From positions 310,001 to 374,000 of the forward strand of contig NZ_WMEU01000002.1 of NCBI RefSeq assembly GCF_009856295.1: a stretch of DNA of 64,000 nucleotides, in the 5' to 3' direction. Each line of letters begins with the position of its first letter. The first letter of the stretch is position 1. Below are positions 15,099 to 23,586 of this stretch, one piece after another. The DNA comes from Pontibacillus yanchengensis. Lineage in GTDB: Bacteria > Bacillota > Bacilli > Bacillales > BH030062. Under the pieces are notes generated by a model. It was not told the DNA's origin. It made no database searches and saw nothing but the letters and a program-made list of their open reading frames with translations. The position numbers and the translations under genes are program-made.

Positions 15099-17429
15099 TT
15101 ATTTCGCCTCCTTCTTACGGCGAAGTTTAATCATTCCATATATCCCTAAAGCTGCTATTCCTAAAACGGCAATTTCAAATAGCGTATCTAGTCCACGCAT
15201 ATCAACTAAAATAACGTTTACGACGTTACTTCCTCCACCCAACGATTTAGATGTTTCCAAGAAATAATCTGAAATAGGGTCAAACCATTTGCTAGTATAG
15301 GATGAAATCCCAACAAGGGTCATCATACCTCCAAAAGATATTGAAATTGCGGCATTCATAAAGATAGACCCTTTTGATTCATTTCGTTTTTCTAACTTCG
15401 GTAGATGCATGAAGACAAGAAGGAATAGAGCCACAGTTACAGTTTCAATAATCAACTGTGTTAACGCAAGGTCTGGAGCTCGGTATAAAACGAATAGAAT
15501 CGATAGTCCATATCCTACTACGCCTAAAATAAGAATGGCAGCAATGCGGTTATTCGTAAAAATGGTAGCAATAGAAGCTAGAACCATCATACCTACAACT
15601 AGTAACTCAGGTAACCTTATTTTTGCTAGGTCAGTAGCATCAAGGTTTATGCCATTTGTAATGACAATCATGCTTATAGTGCCAAAAATAATCGCAATTA
15701 ATATGAGCTGAACATAAAGTTTTAGCGAGCCAGTCATATAGGTTTTGGTGATTTTCGAAGAGAAGCGTTCCGTTCGATCAACCAACCAATCATAAACACG
15801 ATTGAAACTTAACTTACCAGGAATCACATTGTAGATAGAATTCCAACGTTTACGCGTTAGTACAAGAAGGGTTCCAAGACCTACGACAGCAAGGGACATG
15901 AATAACGGAGTTACGAATCCATGCCAAAAACTAATATGTTTATGGCTTTCATGGCCACTAATGGCTTCAGCTGCATGAGCTAAGAAGGACCCATTCACTA
16001 GATGTGGGAACAAGCCAATGACAATAATTCCAATAACTAAGATGATAGGGGAAATGAGCATTCCAATTGGTGCTTCATGTGGTTTTTGAGGTAGCTCCTC
16101 TTTTTTATATTCACCACGAAACGTACCGAAGACAAGGTACATGGAATATACAAATGTAAAAATACTACCAAGTACCGCTAAGAATGGGATTGCTGTTGCT
16201 AATCCTTGAGCGATTCCACTATATTCTCCTAATTCCAGGGAATATTTAAAGAACATTTCCTTACTATAAAAACCATTCAAGAATGGGAGAGGTACACCGG
16301 CCATAGAGAATGTACCAAATAACGCTAGTGTAGCTGTAATGGGCATAAAAGTCATTAATCCGCCTAGCTTTCGTATGTCTCTTGTGCCTGTCTCATGATC
16401 CACTATACCGGCAACCATAAAGAGACTACCTTTAAAAGTAGCATGGTTTAATATATGAAATACAGCAGCAAATATAGCTGCGTCTGTACCGAAGCCAAGC
16501 ATAGACATAATCATACCAAGTTGACTAATCGTTGAAAAAGCTAAAATTCCTTTTAAATCCGTTTGGCGAACTGCCATGAAGGAGCCCCAACAAAGGGTGA
16601 TAATACCTATACCACTAACTACAACAAAGAACCATTCGCTTAGTGAAAGTATAGGCAAGAAACGTGCTACTAAGAAAATACCTGCTTTTACCATCGTTGC
16701 AGAGTGTAAGTAGGCACTAACGGGTGTTGGAGCTTCCATTGCATCAGGAAGCCAAATGTGAAACGGAAATTGAGCTGATTTGGTAAAGGCTCCTAAGAAT
16801 ACAAAACCTAGAATCCATCCGAAATAAGGGCTATTCATAATAGTATCCTTTTGATCGATCATGGATTGAATACTTGTTGTATCTGTAACAATTGTTAATA
16901 GAATGAGTCCAGCTAACAAGCTTAATCCACCAAAAACTGTAATTAACATCGATTTTAATGCTCCATAGCGGGATCCACTTCGATGATTCCAATAACCAAT
17001 TAAAAGAAAGGATGAAAAAGAAGTAAGTTCCCAAAAGGAATACAGAGCATACACGTTGTCTGAAAATACAACGCCTAGCATAGCAGCCATGAACATAAGA
17101 AGATATACATAAAAATGGCCTAATTGTTCAGTCTTATGTAGATAATATATTGAATATAGAACCACTAAGGTGCCAATACCACTAATTAATAGCCCAAACA
17201 ATAGTCCAAGCCCATCTAAATATAAATCAAAGTTAATATCTAGAGAAGGTATCCAATTATATGACTGTGAAATTGGAGAAAATTGTTTGCCCACCTTAAG
17301 GATAAGGAACAAAAATATACTAAAAGGGATAGGTAAAACAAACCATCCTGTATGAACCTTTTGTTTCCATTTACTTAAGAAGGGTATAAGACACGCAAAT
17401 ATGAGTGGTAAGAATACAGCAATTAACAT
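15099..17429 (-). CDS. mrpA: Mrp antiporter subunit MrpA
   Basis: MrpA is the largest subunit, about 776 residues from ATG 17429, which follows GAGGGAGG. Upstream starts add a 30-residue polar segment not found in the family. The NuoL-like part (about 1-500) has YSFWELTSFSSFLLIGYW with membrane glutamate 134, and TKSAQFPFHIWLPDAMEAPTPVSAYLHSATMVKAG. The C-terminal part holds the MrpB/NuoJ-like segments with LTQLIIETVTVALFLLVF and ILVDMRGLDTLFEIAVLGIAALG, including their conserved glutamates. There is no fused MrpB domain after that. It heads the operon and has its own promoter at 17509-17538. Confidence 0.96.
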   Translation of the reverse strand: MLIAVFLPLIFACLIPFLSKWKQKVHTGWFVLPIPFSIFLFLILKVGKQFSPISQSYNWIPSLDINFDLYLDGLGLLFGLLISGIGTLVVLYSIYYLHKTEQLGHFYVYLLMFMAAMLGVVFSDNVYALYSFWELTSFSSFLLIGYWNHRSGSRYGALKSMLITVFGGLSLLAGLILLTIVTDTTSIQSMIDQKDTIMNSPYFGWILGFVFLGAFTKSAQFPFHIWLPDAMEAPTPVSAYLHSATMVKAGIFLVARFLPILSLSEWFFVVVSGIGIITLCWGSFMAVRQTDLKGILAFSTISQLGMIMSMLGFGTDAAIFAAVFHILNHATFKGSLFMVAGIVDHETGTRDIRKLGGLMTFMPITATLALFGTFSMAGVPLPFLNGFYSKEMFFKYSLELGEYSGIAQGLATAIPFLAVLGSIFTFVYSMYLVFGTFRGEYKKEELPQKPHEAPIGMLISPIILVIGIIVIGLFPHLVNGSFLAHAAEAISGHESHKHISFWHGFVTPLFMSLAVVGLGTLLVLTRKRWNSIYNVIPGKLSFNRVYDWLVDRTERFSSKITKTYMTGSLKLYVQLILIAIIFGTISMIVITNGINLDATDLAKIRLPELLVVGMMVLASIATIFTNNRIAAILILGVVGYGLSILFVLYRAPDLALTQLIIETVTVALFLLVFMHLPKLEKRNESKGSIFMNAAISISFGGMMTLVGISSYTSKWFDPISDYFLETSKSLGGGSNVVNVILVDMRGLDTLFEIAVLGIAALGIYGMIKLRRKKEAK

Positions 17430-17508
17430 TGAGTCTAAATCCTCCCTCGTTTTGCAAAGCGATTGTGCTTTAGCATATGTTTGTTCTTGTTGACATAGTA
17501 TCCACTCC

Positions 17509-17538
17509 ATTGTAAGCAAAAAAAGGTCCTAGGTTCAA
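17509..17538 (-). promoter_or_regulatory. Sigma-A-type promoter of the mrp operon
   Basis: Minus strand TTGAAC, 18-base spacer, TACAAT, giving a leader of about 70 bases before mrpA. No ion-responsive riboswitch was recognised in the leader. Confidence 0.6.
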
Positions 17539-17675
17539 CTAATGTTTACTTGCAAAGGGGGAATGATGGGTTTTTATATTAAATAGGAAAGAATTATATA
17601 AACGAAAACGTGTATTATCGTTAAGTCTTCCCAATTTTGATAGGGTTGAGTTGATAAATGGGAAAAAATCAATAA

Positions 17676-17707
17676 AAAACCTTATCACTTTTTTGTGATA
17701 AGGTTTT
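17676..17707 (-). terminator. Terminator after sda
   Basis: Perfect 13-base stem AAAACCTTATCAC and its complement around a T-rich loop, 11 bases past the sda stop. It isolates sda from the mrp promoter. Confidence 0.9.
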
Positions 17708-17717
17708 GAAGCATCCT

Positions 17718-17858
17718 TTAACTTGTTTGTTTGATGGAATGAGAGATAGATCTTCGTTTTAGTTCTTCTTCAATTAGTTTAATAAATTCATCGCTTAAGT
17801 TTAATTCGGTAGCTTTTATATACGCATCAAGTAACAATTCATCAGATATGTGTTCCAT
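17718..17858 (-). CDS. sda: Sporulation histidine kinase inhibitor Sda
   Basis: Sda is a 46-residue helical hairpin that blocks KinA/KinB and so holds back sporulation while chromosomes are being replicated or repaired. The translation MEHISDELLLDAYIKATE...EFIKLIEEELKRRSISH aligns end to end with B. subtilis Sda (also 46 residues), including the SDELL, KATE and FI.LIE.E..RRS positions. ATG 17858 has no strong adjacent ribosome site; GGAGGTG lies about 37 bases upstream with an in-frame GTG one base after it, so start use is uncertain. Position beside yqeG and DnaA boxes matches B. subtilis. Confidence 0.93.
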   Translation of the reverse strand: MEHISDELLLDAYIKATELNLSDEFIKLIEEELKRRSISHSIKQTS

Positions 17859-18146
17859 AGCACTTCGCCAGCATACTATGCGGGCTAACACACCTCCTGC
17901 TTGGAATAAACTTTATGAGTTAATCCAAATTTATTAATTTCCTCCACTTTATAGCCTTTGTTTACTCTCTTGTGTCCTTAAGCCATTCTTCTTAGTGACA
18001 TGAATTGCCCAATAGAAACCTTGCTCAATCTTGTCATAGATGAGTAGTAATACTAAGCTTTTCATTAAGAATTTGTTGTTCGAACATGTAACTCATGTAA
18101 TGTAAATTAACTTTATCATGAATCATATATCGCTACAACATAGGTG

Positions 18147-18245
18147 ATATCCACAGGATCCTGTATATAACTTGTGGGTAAATGGTTGATAATGGAAAGA
18201 TAAACTGATGCAATACTGTGAGTTTTGTGGAGTAAGTTATCCACA
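18147..18245. promoter_or_regulatory. DnaA-box cluster between sda and yqeG
   Basis: A perfect DnaA box TTATCCACA lies at 18237-18245. One-mismatch boxes lie at 18147-18155 (ATATCCACA) and 18173-18181 (TTACCCACA on the minus strand). A weaker fourth is at 18226-18234. In B. subtilis the sda/yqeG intergenic region is one of the few stable DnaA-binding sites outside oriC and lets DnaA control sda. Confidence 0.75.
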
Positions 18246-18341
18246 GTGTAAACTATGTAGGAATTTGTCGAAAAGTTTCTTGTCTAAATAGTATTTTTAA
18301 ACATATAATGATTAGGTTTCTCAAAAAAATTAAACTTTTTT

Positions 18342-18370
18342 TTGAAAGGCAACGCTAAATTGTATATCAT
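18342..18370 (+). promoter_or_regulatory. Sigma-A-type promoter of the yqeG operon
   Basis: TTGAAA, 17-base spacer, TATCAT, placed 49 bases before the yqeG start and about 100 bases downstream of the perfect DnaA box. Confidence 0.65.
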
Positions 18371-18418
18371 GAATAAGTGGTTAATGTTCGGTAATAGGCA
18401 TAAATTGAGGTGAGCCCG

Positions 18419-18949
18419 GTGTTGAAAAAGTTTTTACCAAATGAGCATGTTCAATCTGTGTTTGAGATTAAACCTTTGGATTTAAAAAAACAGGGGATTA
18501 AGGGAATCGTTACAGATTTGGATAATACGCTGGTAGCATGGGATACGAGAGACGCTACTCCCGAAATAGTTGAGTGGTTCAAATTAATGAAAGCAAATGG
18601 CATTCAAGTCACCATTATATCTAATAATAACGAAAAACGAGTAACATCATTCTCAGAACCTTTAGAGATTCCTTTTATCTATAGCGCTAGGAAACCATTA
18701 GGACAAGCATTTCGAAAAGCACAACAAGCAATGGGTGTAAGGAAACAGGAAATGGTGGTAATTGGAGATCAACTATTAACGGATGTATTAGGTGGAAATC
18801 GTGCTGGATTGCATACGATATTAGTAGTACCCATTGTGCAAACAGATGGATTCTTAACAAGAGTTAACAGAAAGATAGAGCGGCGCCTGTTAAGCTGGTT
18901 TCGTCGTAAAGGTATGATTTCGTGGGAGGAACAACAATGGAAAAAATAA
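18419..18949 (+). CDS. yqeG: HAD-family phosphatase YqeG
   Basis: This 176-residue HAD superfamily IIIA phosphatase is related to the phosphatidylglycerophosphatase Gep4 group; the bacterial substrate is not firmly known. The nucleophile motif DLDNTLVAWD lies at about 34-43, SNNNEKR is motif II, KP near residue 85 gives the lysine, and GDQLLTDVLGGNR is motif III. GTG 18419 gives MLKKFLPNEHV, matching homologues; GTG 18410 lies in the ribosome site. The end overlaps yqeH, the first of a tightly packed operon running to yqeM. Confidence 0.93.
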   Translation: MLKKFLPNEHVQSVFEIKPLDLKKQGIKGIVTDLDNTLVAWDTRDATPEIVEWFKLMKANGIQVTIISNNNEKRVTSFSEPLEIPFIYSARKPLGQAFRKAQQAMGVRKQEMVVIGDQLLTDVLGGNRAGLHTILVVPIVQTDGFLTRVNRKIERRLLSWFRRKGMISWEEQQWKK

Positions 18950-20037
18950 TTTGTCAAGGATGCGGCGCTGAGATTCAAACCCATGATCCAAATGCTGTTG
19001 GATATGCACCTTCATCAGCATTAAATAGGGATGAAGTTATATGCCAACGATGCTTTAGACTAAAACATTATAATGAAGTGCAGGATGTAGATTTAACAAA
19101 TGATGATTTCTTAGATATGTTAAACCAAATAGGTGAAGCGAATGGAATAATCGTTAAAATCATTGATATCTTTGATTTCAATGGAAGTTTCATACAAGGT
19201 CTTCCTCGTTTTACGGGGAATAAACCAATTTTGTTAGTAGGGAACAAAGTTGATTTACTTCCAAAGTCTGTTAATCCAAATAAAGTTATGCAATGGATGA
19301 GGAAATCTGCTAAAGATCAAGGTTTGAAAGTTTCTGATGTTTTTCTAGTGTCTTCCAAAACTGGACAGGGGATGAAAGAGGTAGCTGAAGTGATGGATCA
19401 GATGCGTAAAGATAAGGATGTTTACGTAGTAGGTTGTACAAATGTGGGGAAATCTACATTTATTAACCACTTAATCCATGAAACTACGGGTCAAAAAGAA
19501 GCTATTACGACCTCTTATTTTCCGGGAACGACATTAGGCTTCATAGATATTCCGTTAGATGAAAGGTCATCGCTTTATGATACTCCCGGTATTATTAATC
19601 ATCACCAGATGGCTCATTATGTTTCAGATCAAGATTTAAAAGTGATTACACCAAAGAAAGAAATTAAACCGCGGAATTTTCAACTAAATCCAGAGCAAAC
19701 TCTTTATTTTGGTGGGTTGGCCCGCTTAGATTTCGAAAAGGGGGATAAGCATTCATTTGTATGCTATTTTTCCAATGAATTAATGATTCATAGAACTAAA
19801 TTAGAAAAAGCGGATGAGCTGTATAAAGATCATGTTGGAGAGATATTAGTTCCTCCAAACGAAACTACATTAGCCAATTTACCTCCATTAAAACCACAAT
19901 CCTTCTATATAGAAGAAGGTAAAACAGACATTGTGTTTTCTGGGCTTGGATGGGTAACAGTACCAGAAGGCGGGGTTACTGTTACTGCTTATTCACCAGA
20001 AGGCGTCCGAGTATCGCTACGTTCATCTCTAATATGA
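18937..20037 (+). CDS. yqeH: Circularly permuted GTPase YqeH, 30S assembly factor
   Basis: YqeH is needed for 30S subunit assembly and 16S rRNA processing. It has 366 residues, as in B. subtilis. A zinc-binding pair CQGC and CQRC (first cysteine at 6) precedes the permuted GTPase, whose motifs run G4 (NKVD, 103), G5 (SSKTG, 139), G1 (GCTNVGKST, 166) and G3 (DTPG, 215). A C-terminal RNA-binding TRAP-like domain follows. ATG 18937 has GGGAGGA six bases upstream and lies inside the end of yqeG. Confidence 0.96.
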   Translation: MEKIICQGCGAEIQTHDPNAVGYAPSSALNRDEVICQRCFRLKHYNEVQDVDLTNDDFLDMLNQIGEANGIIVKIIDIFDFNGSFIQGLPRFTGNKPILLVGNKVDLLPKSVNPNKVMQWMRKSAKDQGLKVSDVFLVSSKTGQGMKEVAEVMDQMRKDKDVYVVGCTNVGKSTFINHLIHETTGQKEAITTSYFPGTTLGFIDIPLDERSSLYDTPGIINHHQMAHYVSDQDLKVITPKKEIKPRNFQLNPEQTLYFGGLARLDFEKGDKHSFVCYFSNELMIHRTKLEKADELYKDHVGEILVPPNETTLANLPPLKPQSFYIEEGKTDIVFSGLGWVTVPEGGVTVTAYSPEGVRVSLRSSLI

Positions 20038-20056
20038 TAGGAGGGCAAGGTACGTT

Positions 20057-20905
20057 ATGGGTTATATATTTGGTCTGATTGGATATCCTGCTAAGCACTC
20101 CAGGTCTCCATGGATTCATCATCATTTTCTTGAACAGCAACATGAAAGTGGGGTGTATCGAATTTTTGAAACATCCCCTGCAGATTTACAATCTACACTA
20201 GCATCAATGAAGCAATTACAAATAGATGGTTTTAATGTTACTGTACCTTATAAAGAAGACATCTTACAGTATCTTGATAAGCTTGATCCGTATGCAAAAA
20301 AAGTTGGTGCAGTTAATACCGTCCTCTATCAAGACGGTGAGTGGATTGGTTATAATACAGATGGAAAAGGGTTTGTTCGATCACTATTAGAAGCCTACCC
20401 CAATGTAGATTTATCCTCCTCAAAAGCTCTGTGCATTGGTGCTGGAGGAGCGGCTAGAGGAATCTATACTGCTCTGTTAGAAGAGGATATGCAGCGAGTA
20501 GATATTGCCAATAGAACACCGGAAAGAGCGAATACGATTGTTGAGTTAAATGATCAAGAAATTCCTTCTAGAGCAATATCTTTAGGTGAGGCAGAGAAAT
20601 CACTGGAGCAGTATGATATTATTGTACAAACAACCTCCGTGGGAATGCCTCCGAATGATCATCAACAAATTATTTCCTTGACAAATGTGAAAAAAGGAGC
20701 AATTGTTGCAGATATTGTCTATAAGCCATTTGAGACAATATTTCTACAAGATGCGAAACAAAAAGGTGCTCATATCCTCCATGGACATGGTATGTTGATT
20801 TATCAGGCAGCTTTAGCCTATGAAAAATGGACGAATACAACGATCCAAGCCGACGAACTTCTAGGGAAATTTGAACAACAATTGAAAGGTGATGACGCAT
20901 GTTAA
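20057..20905 (+). CDS. aroE: Shikimate 5-dehydrogenase
   Basis: AroE reduces 3-dehydroshikimate to shikimate with NADPH in aromatic amino acid synthesis. The 282-residue protein has the substrate-binding SRSPWIHHHF (S14, S16 region), NVTVPYK with the catalytic lysine near 65, and NTDGKG. The NADP site is GAGGAARGI, followed by NRTPER for the 2'-phosphate. It lies between yqeH and yhbY in the same operon, as in B. subtilis. Its stop overlaps the yhbY start. Confidence 0.95.
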   Translation: MGYIFGLIGYPAKHSRSPWIHHHFLEQQHESGVYRIFETSPADLQSTLASMKQLQIDGFNVTVPYKEDILQYLDKLDPYAKKVGAVNTVLYQDGEWIGYNTDGKGFVRSLLEAYPNVDLSSSKALCIGAGGAARGIYTALLEEDMQRVDIANRTPERANTIVELNDQEIPSRAISLGEAEKSLEQYDIIVQTTSVGMPPNDHQQIISLTNVKKGAIVADIVYKPFETIFLQDAKQKGAHILHGHGMLIYQAALAYEKWTNTTIQADELLGKFEQQLKGDDAC

Positions 20906-21189
20906 CAGGTAAACAAAAACGATTTTTACGTTCTAAAGCACATCATTTAAGCCCAATTTTCCAAGTGGGGAAAACTGGTGTGACCAATAATATGGTTACA
21001 CAGATTGATGAGGCTTTAGAGAAAAGAGAGTTAATTAAAATAAGTATTTTACAAAATAACTTTGATAATAAAAATGAGGTAGCTCAAGAATTGGCTGATG
21101 GAGCAAACGCGCATATTGTTCAAATCATTGGGAATACCATCATTCTTTATAAAGAATCTTCCAATAATAAGGAAATCCAACTACCTTAA
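20899..21189 (+). CDS. yqeI: CRS1/YhbY-type RNA-binding protein YqeI
   Basis: This 96-residue single-domain CRM protein associates with pre-50S subunits in relatives. It starts LTGKQKRFLRSKAH, followed by HHLSPIFQVGKTGVT (the GxxG-type loop of the CRM fold) and IVQIIGNTIILYKES at the end. The start codon overlaps the end of aroE by seven bases. It fits the ribosome-assembly theme of the yqeH-rsfS operon. Confidence 0.94.
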   Translation: MLTGKQKRFLRSKAHHLSPIFQVGKTGVTNNMVTQIDEALEKRELIKISILQNNFDNKNEVAQELADGANAHIVQIIGNTIILYKESSNNKEIQLP

Positions 21190-21202
21190 AAAGGAGTATA
21201 GC

Positions 21203-21772
21203 ATGAAAAAAATTGGGCTGTTAGGAGGGACATTTGATCCTCCTCATCTCGGGCATCTACTGGTAGCAGAAGAAGTGTATCATGCTCTAGACCTTGATGA
21301 AGTATGGTTTATTCCATCAAATGATCCCCCTCATAAAGATTCAACAGACACAAATACAGAAGATCGATTAGAGATGACCCGAATGGCTGTCCAATCAAAT
21401 CAACATTTCAATGTGAACACAATTGAGATTGAACGATCGGGTACATCTTTTACGTTTGATACAGTCAGTTCTCTTGTGAATACCTACCAAGATACGGAGT
21501 TTTATTTTATTATGGGTGGAGATATGGTGGAGTATTTACCTAAATGGCATAGAATTGAAGAGTTACTAGAACTAGTCTCATTTGTGGGGGTTCAACGAAA
21601 AGGGTTCGAACTCCAGTGCGAATATCCAATTATTAAAGTTGAAACTCCTATGTTTGAAGTTTCTTCCACTTTAATCCGTAACCGAGTTCAAAATGGTGGA
21701 TCTACTAGGTATTTATTGCCGGAAAGAGTTGAAACCTATATAAAGGAGCGAGGTTTGTATGGAAAGAGATGA
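21203..21772 (+). CDS. nadD: Nicotinate-nucleotide adenylyltransferase
   Basis: NadD joins nicotinate mononucleotide and ATP to give deamido-NAD. From ATG 21203, preceded by AAAAGGAG, it is 189 residues, the same as B. subtilis. The signature GGTFDPPHLGHL holds the HxGH nucleotidyltransferase motif, and the C-terminal ISSTLIR-type motif appears as VSSTLIRNRV. Earlier in-frame starts lie within yqeI and are rejected. It overlaps yqeK by 14 bases. Confidence 0.96.
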   Translation: MKKIGLLGGTFDPPHLGHLLVAEEVYHALDLDEVWFIPSNDPPHKDSTDTNTEDRLEMTRMAVQSNQHFNVNTIEIERSGTSFTFDTVSSLVNTYQDTEFYFIMGGDMVEYLPKWHRIEELLELVSFVGVQRKGFELQCEYPIIKVETPMFEVSSTLIRNRVQNGGSTRYLLPERVETYIKERGLYGKR

Positions 21773-22325
21773 AGCACTAGCAGTCGTAAAACCAAAGCTA
21801 AAGCAAGAACGATATGATCATACTGTTCGCGTGATGGAAACATCCATTCAGCTTGCTCAAACTTACGGTGTTGACGAGAAAAAAGCAGAAATAGCTGCTA
21901 TTTTTCATGATTATGCTAAATATCGCCCAATTGAAGAAATGAGGCGTTGGATTCAAACAACTTATTTGCCAAAGGATTTACTTCATTATCATCATGAGTT
22001 ATGGCATGGTCCAGTTGGAGCAAAGCTTGTCGAAAGAGAAGTAGGAATTCATGATCGGGAAATATTAGAGTCAATTCATTATCATACAACTGGACGATCT
22101 CATATGACCCCTCTTGATAAAGTAATTTTCCTTGCAGATTATATAGAACCAGGAAGAAAGTTTCCAGGTCTCTCTGATGTGCGAGATGCGGCTTGGATGG
22201 ATTTAAATCATGGATGCTGGATGGCTGCTAAAAATACGATACAATTTCTAATGAGTAAAAACCAACCGATTTATCCTGAGACCTTTAATGCTTACAACGC
22301 ATTAACGAAAGCAAATAAAAACTAG
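21759..22325 (+). CDS. yqeK: HD-domain Ap4A hydrolase YqeK
   Basis: This 188-residue HD-superfamily phosphohydrolase belongs to a family shown to split diadenosine tetraphosphate symmetrically. Metal ligands are visible as H in RYDHTVRV, HD in IFHDYAKY, H in HHELWHGPVG and the late D in FLADYIEP. It follows nadD with overlap, a linkage found throughout Firmicutes. Confidence 0.93.
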   Translation: MERDEALAVVKPKLKQERYDHTVRVMETSIQLAQTYGVDEKKAEIAAIFHDYAKYRPIEEMRRWIQTTYLPKDLLHYHHELWHGPVGAKLVEREVGIHDREILESIHYHTTGRSHMTPLDKVIFLADYIEPGRKFPGLSDVRDAAWMDLNHGCWMAAKNTIQFLMSKNQPIYPETFNAYNALTKANKN

Positions 22326-22346
22326 AATAGCTGGAGGTAAGATAGA

Positions 22347-22715
22347 ATGGACAGTAAAGAACTGATGGAGCTTGTGGCAAAATCATGTGACGATAAACGT
22401 GCTGAGGATATTGTTGTTCTAGATATGAAAAACGTATCTCTTATTGCGGACTACTTCCTTATTTGTCACGGTTCAAATGAACGCCAAGTACAAGCAATAG
22501 CGCGTGGAATCAAACAAGATGTTGAAGAAAAGGATATCGAAGTGAAGAGACTGGAAGGGTTTGAACATTCTAGATGGGTCCTTGTAGACTTAGATGATGT
22601 TGTTTGTCACATTTTCCATGAAGATGAACGCGGTTATTATAATCTTGAACGTCTTTGGGGAGATGCACCCACTTATACGTATCAAGAGATTGAACAAAAT
22701 CAAGGCCAAATGTAA
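22347..22715 (+). CDS. rsfS: Ribosomal silencing factor RsfS
   Basis: RsfS binds L14 and prevents 30S and 50S joining under poor nutrition. The 122-residue protein has the DUF143 fold with KRAEDIVVLDMKNVSLIADYFLICHG, RLEGFEHSRWVLVDLDDVVCHIF and the RGYYNLERLW end. CTGGAGGTAAG precedes ATG 22347. The stop shares a base with the next start. Confidence 0.96.
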   Translation: MDSKELMELVAKSCDDKRAEDIVVLDMKNVSLIADYFLICHGSNERQVQAIARGIKQDVEEKDIEVKRLEGFEHSRWVLVDLDDVVCHIFHEDERGYYNLERLWGDAPTYTYQEIEQNQGQM

Positions 22716-23470
22716 TGATGAGTTACGGACGATTTGCCCAGGTCTATGATCAGCTCATGAGTGATGTGCCTTACGATGAATGGGTAAGCTTCACAAAAAA
22801 TCGTTTGCATGAGTCTTCTATTGTAGTTGAAAATGTAGCTGATTTAGGTGCAGGAACAGGGGAAATCACCCTCCGATTAGACAAAGAAGGATATAAAATG
22901 ACCGGGGTTGATGTATCAGAAGAGATGCTCAGTATTGCTCACCAAAAATCAATTCAACATCAATCTAGCATAAGATGGTTACAGATGGATATTACTAATA
23001 TGAATACAAGCTCCACATTCGACGCCGTGGTTTGCTATTGTGATGTTGTGAATTACATTACAGAAATTCATCAGGTTCAAGCATTCTTTCATAATGCTTA
23101 TCAATTACTAACTCCTGGAGGGACATTTATATTTGATGTCCACTCTACTGGGTATGTACAAGATTTTCTTGCTAATCAAACTTTTGGTACAGTGACAGAT
23201 GATATCTCTTATATTTGGTTTTGCGAAGAAGGAGATAGGCCGTACTCAGTCTCTCATGATTTGACGTTTTTTGTGAGAGAGGGAAATCAGTATGAGCGAT
23301 TTGATGAGCTCCATTATCAGCGGACTTTTTCGGTTGAGACATATGTAGGCTATTTACAGGAAACCGGCCTTAAGGTACGTAGCATTCATGGTGATTTCTC
23401 TGATGAAAACGGTTATAATGAAGAAAGTCAAGATCGTATTTTCTTTGTATGTGAAAAACCATATAAGTAA
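22715..23470 (+). CDS. yqeM: Class I SAM-dependent methyltransferase YqeM
   Basis: This 251-residue methyltransferase has motif I VADLGAGTGEITLRL at about 42-56, the acidic VDVSEEML and the post-I block VVCYCDVVNYI. The substrate is unknown. It is the last gene of the operon; either ATG 22715 or 22718 may be used, and the site is weak (AAGG in the rsfS end), suggesting coupling to rsfS. A terminator follows. Confidence 0.92.
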   Translation: MMSYGRFAQVYDQLMSDVPYDEWVSFTKNRLHESSIVVENVADLGAGTGEITLRLDKEGYKMTGVDVSEEMLSIAHQKSIQHQSSIRWLQMDITNMNTSSTFDAVVCYCDVVNYITEIHQVQAFFHNAYQLLTPGGTFIFDVHSTGYVQDFLANQTFGTVTDDISYIWFCEEGDRPYSVSHDLTFFVREGNQYERFDELHYQRTFSVETYVGYLQETGLKVRSIHGDFSDENGYNEESQDRIFFVCEKPYK

Positions 23471-23506
23471 GAGGAAGCCTGATTTATGAGGCTTCCTCTT
23501 TTTTTA
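23470..23506 (+). terminator. Terminator after yqeM
   Basis: Perfect 10-base stem GAGGAAGCCT with its complement, followed by seven or more T. Confidence 0.93.
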
Positions 23507-23586
23507 GTAGTAAATATCCCGAGCTTAATACTTATATTAAATGTAAAATCAGAGAGGATTTTTTGTGACTAAGTCGAATATGTGTA

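Larger units (their letters stand above)
17859..18418. promoter_or_regulatory. sda-yqeG divergent regulatory region
   Basis: A non-coding gap of 560 bases between divergent sda and yqeG. It holds the DnaA-box cluster at 18147-18245 and the yqeG promoter. The sda promoter should lie here too: TATAAA about 100 bases before sda on the minus strand is the best -10, but no good -35 was found. No other gene was recognised. Confidence 0.6.

Noticed and set aside
17430-17519. N-terminal 30-residue extension of MrpA
   Set aside because: The added residues are polar and absent from the family, and the GAGGGAGG site serves the internal ATG at 17429.
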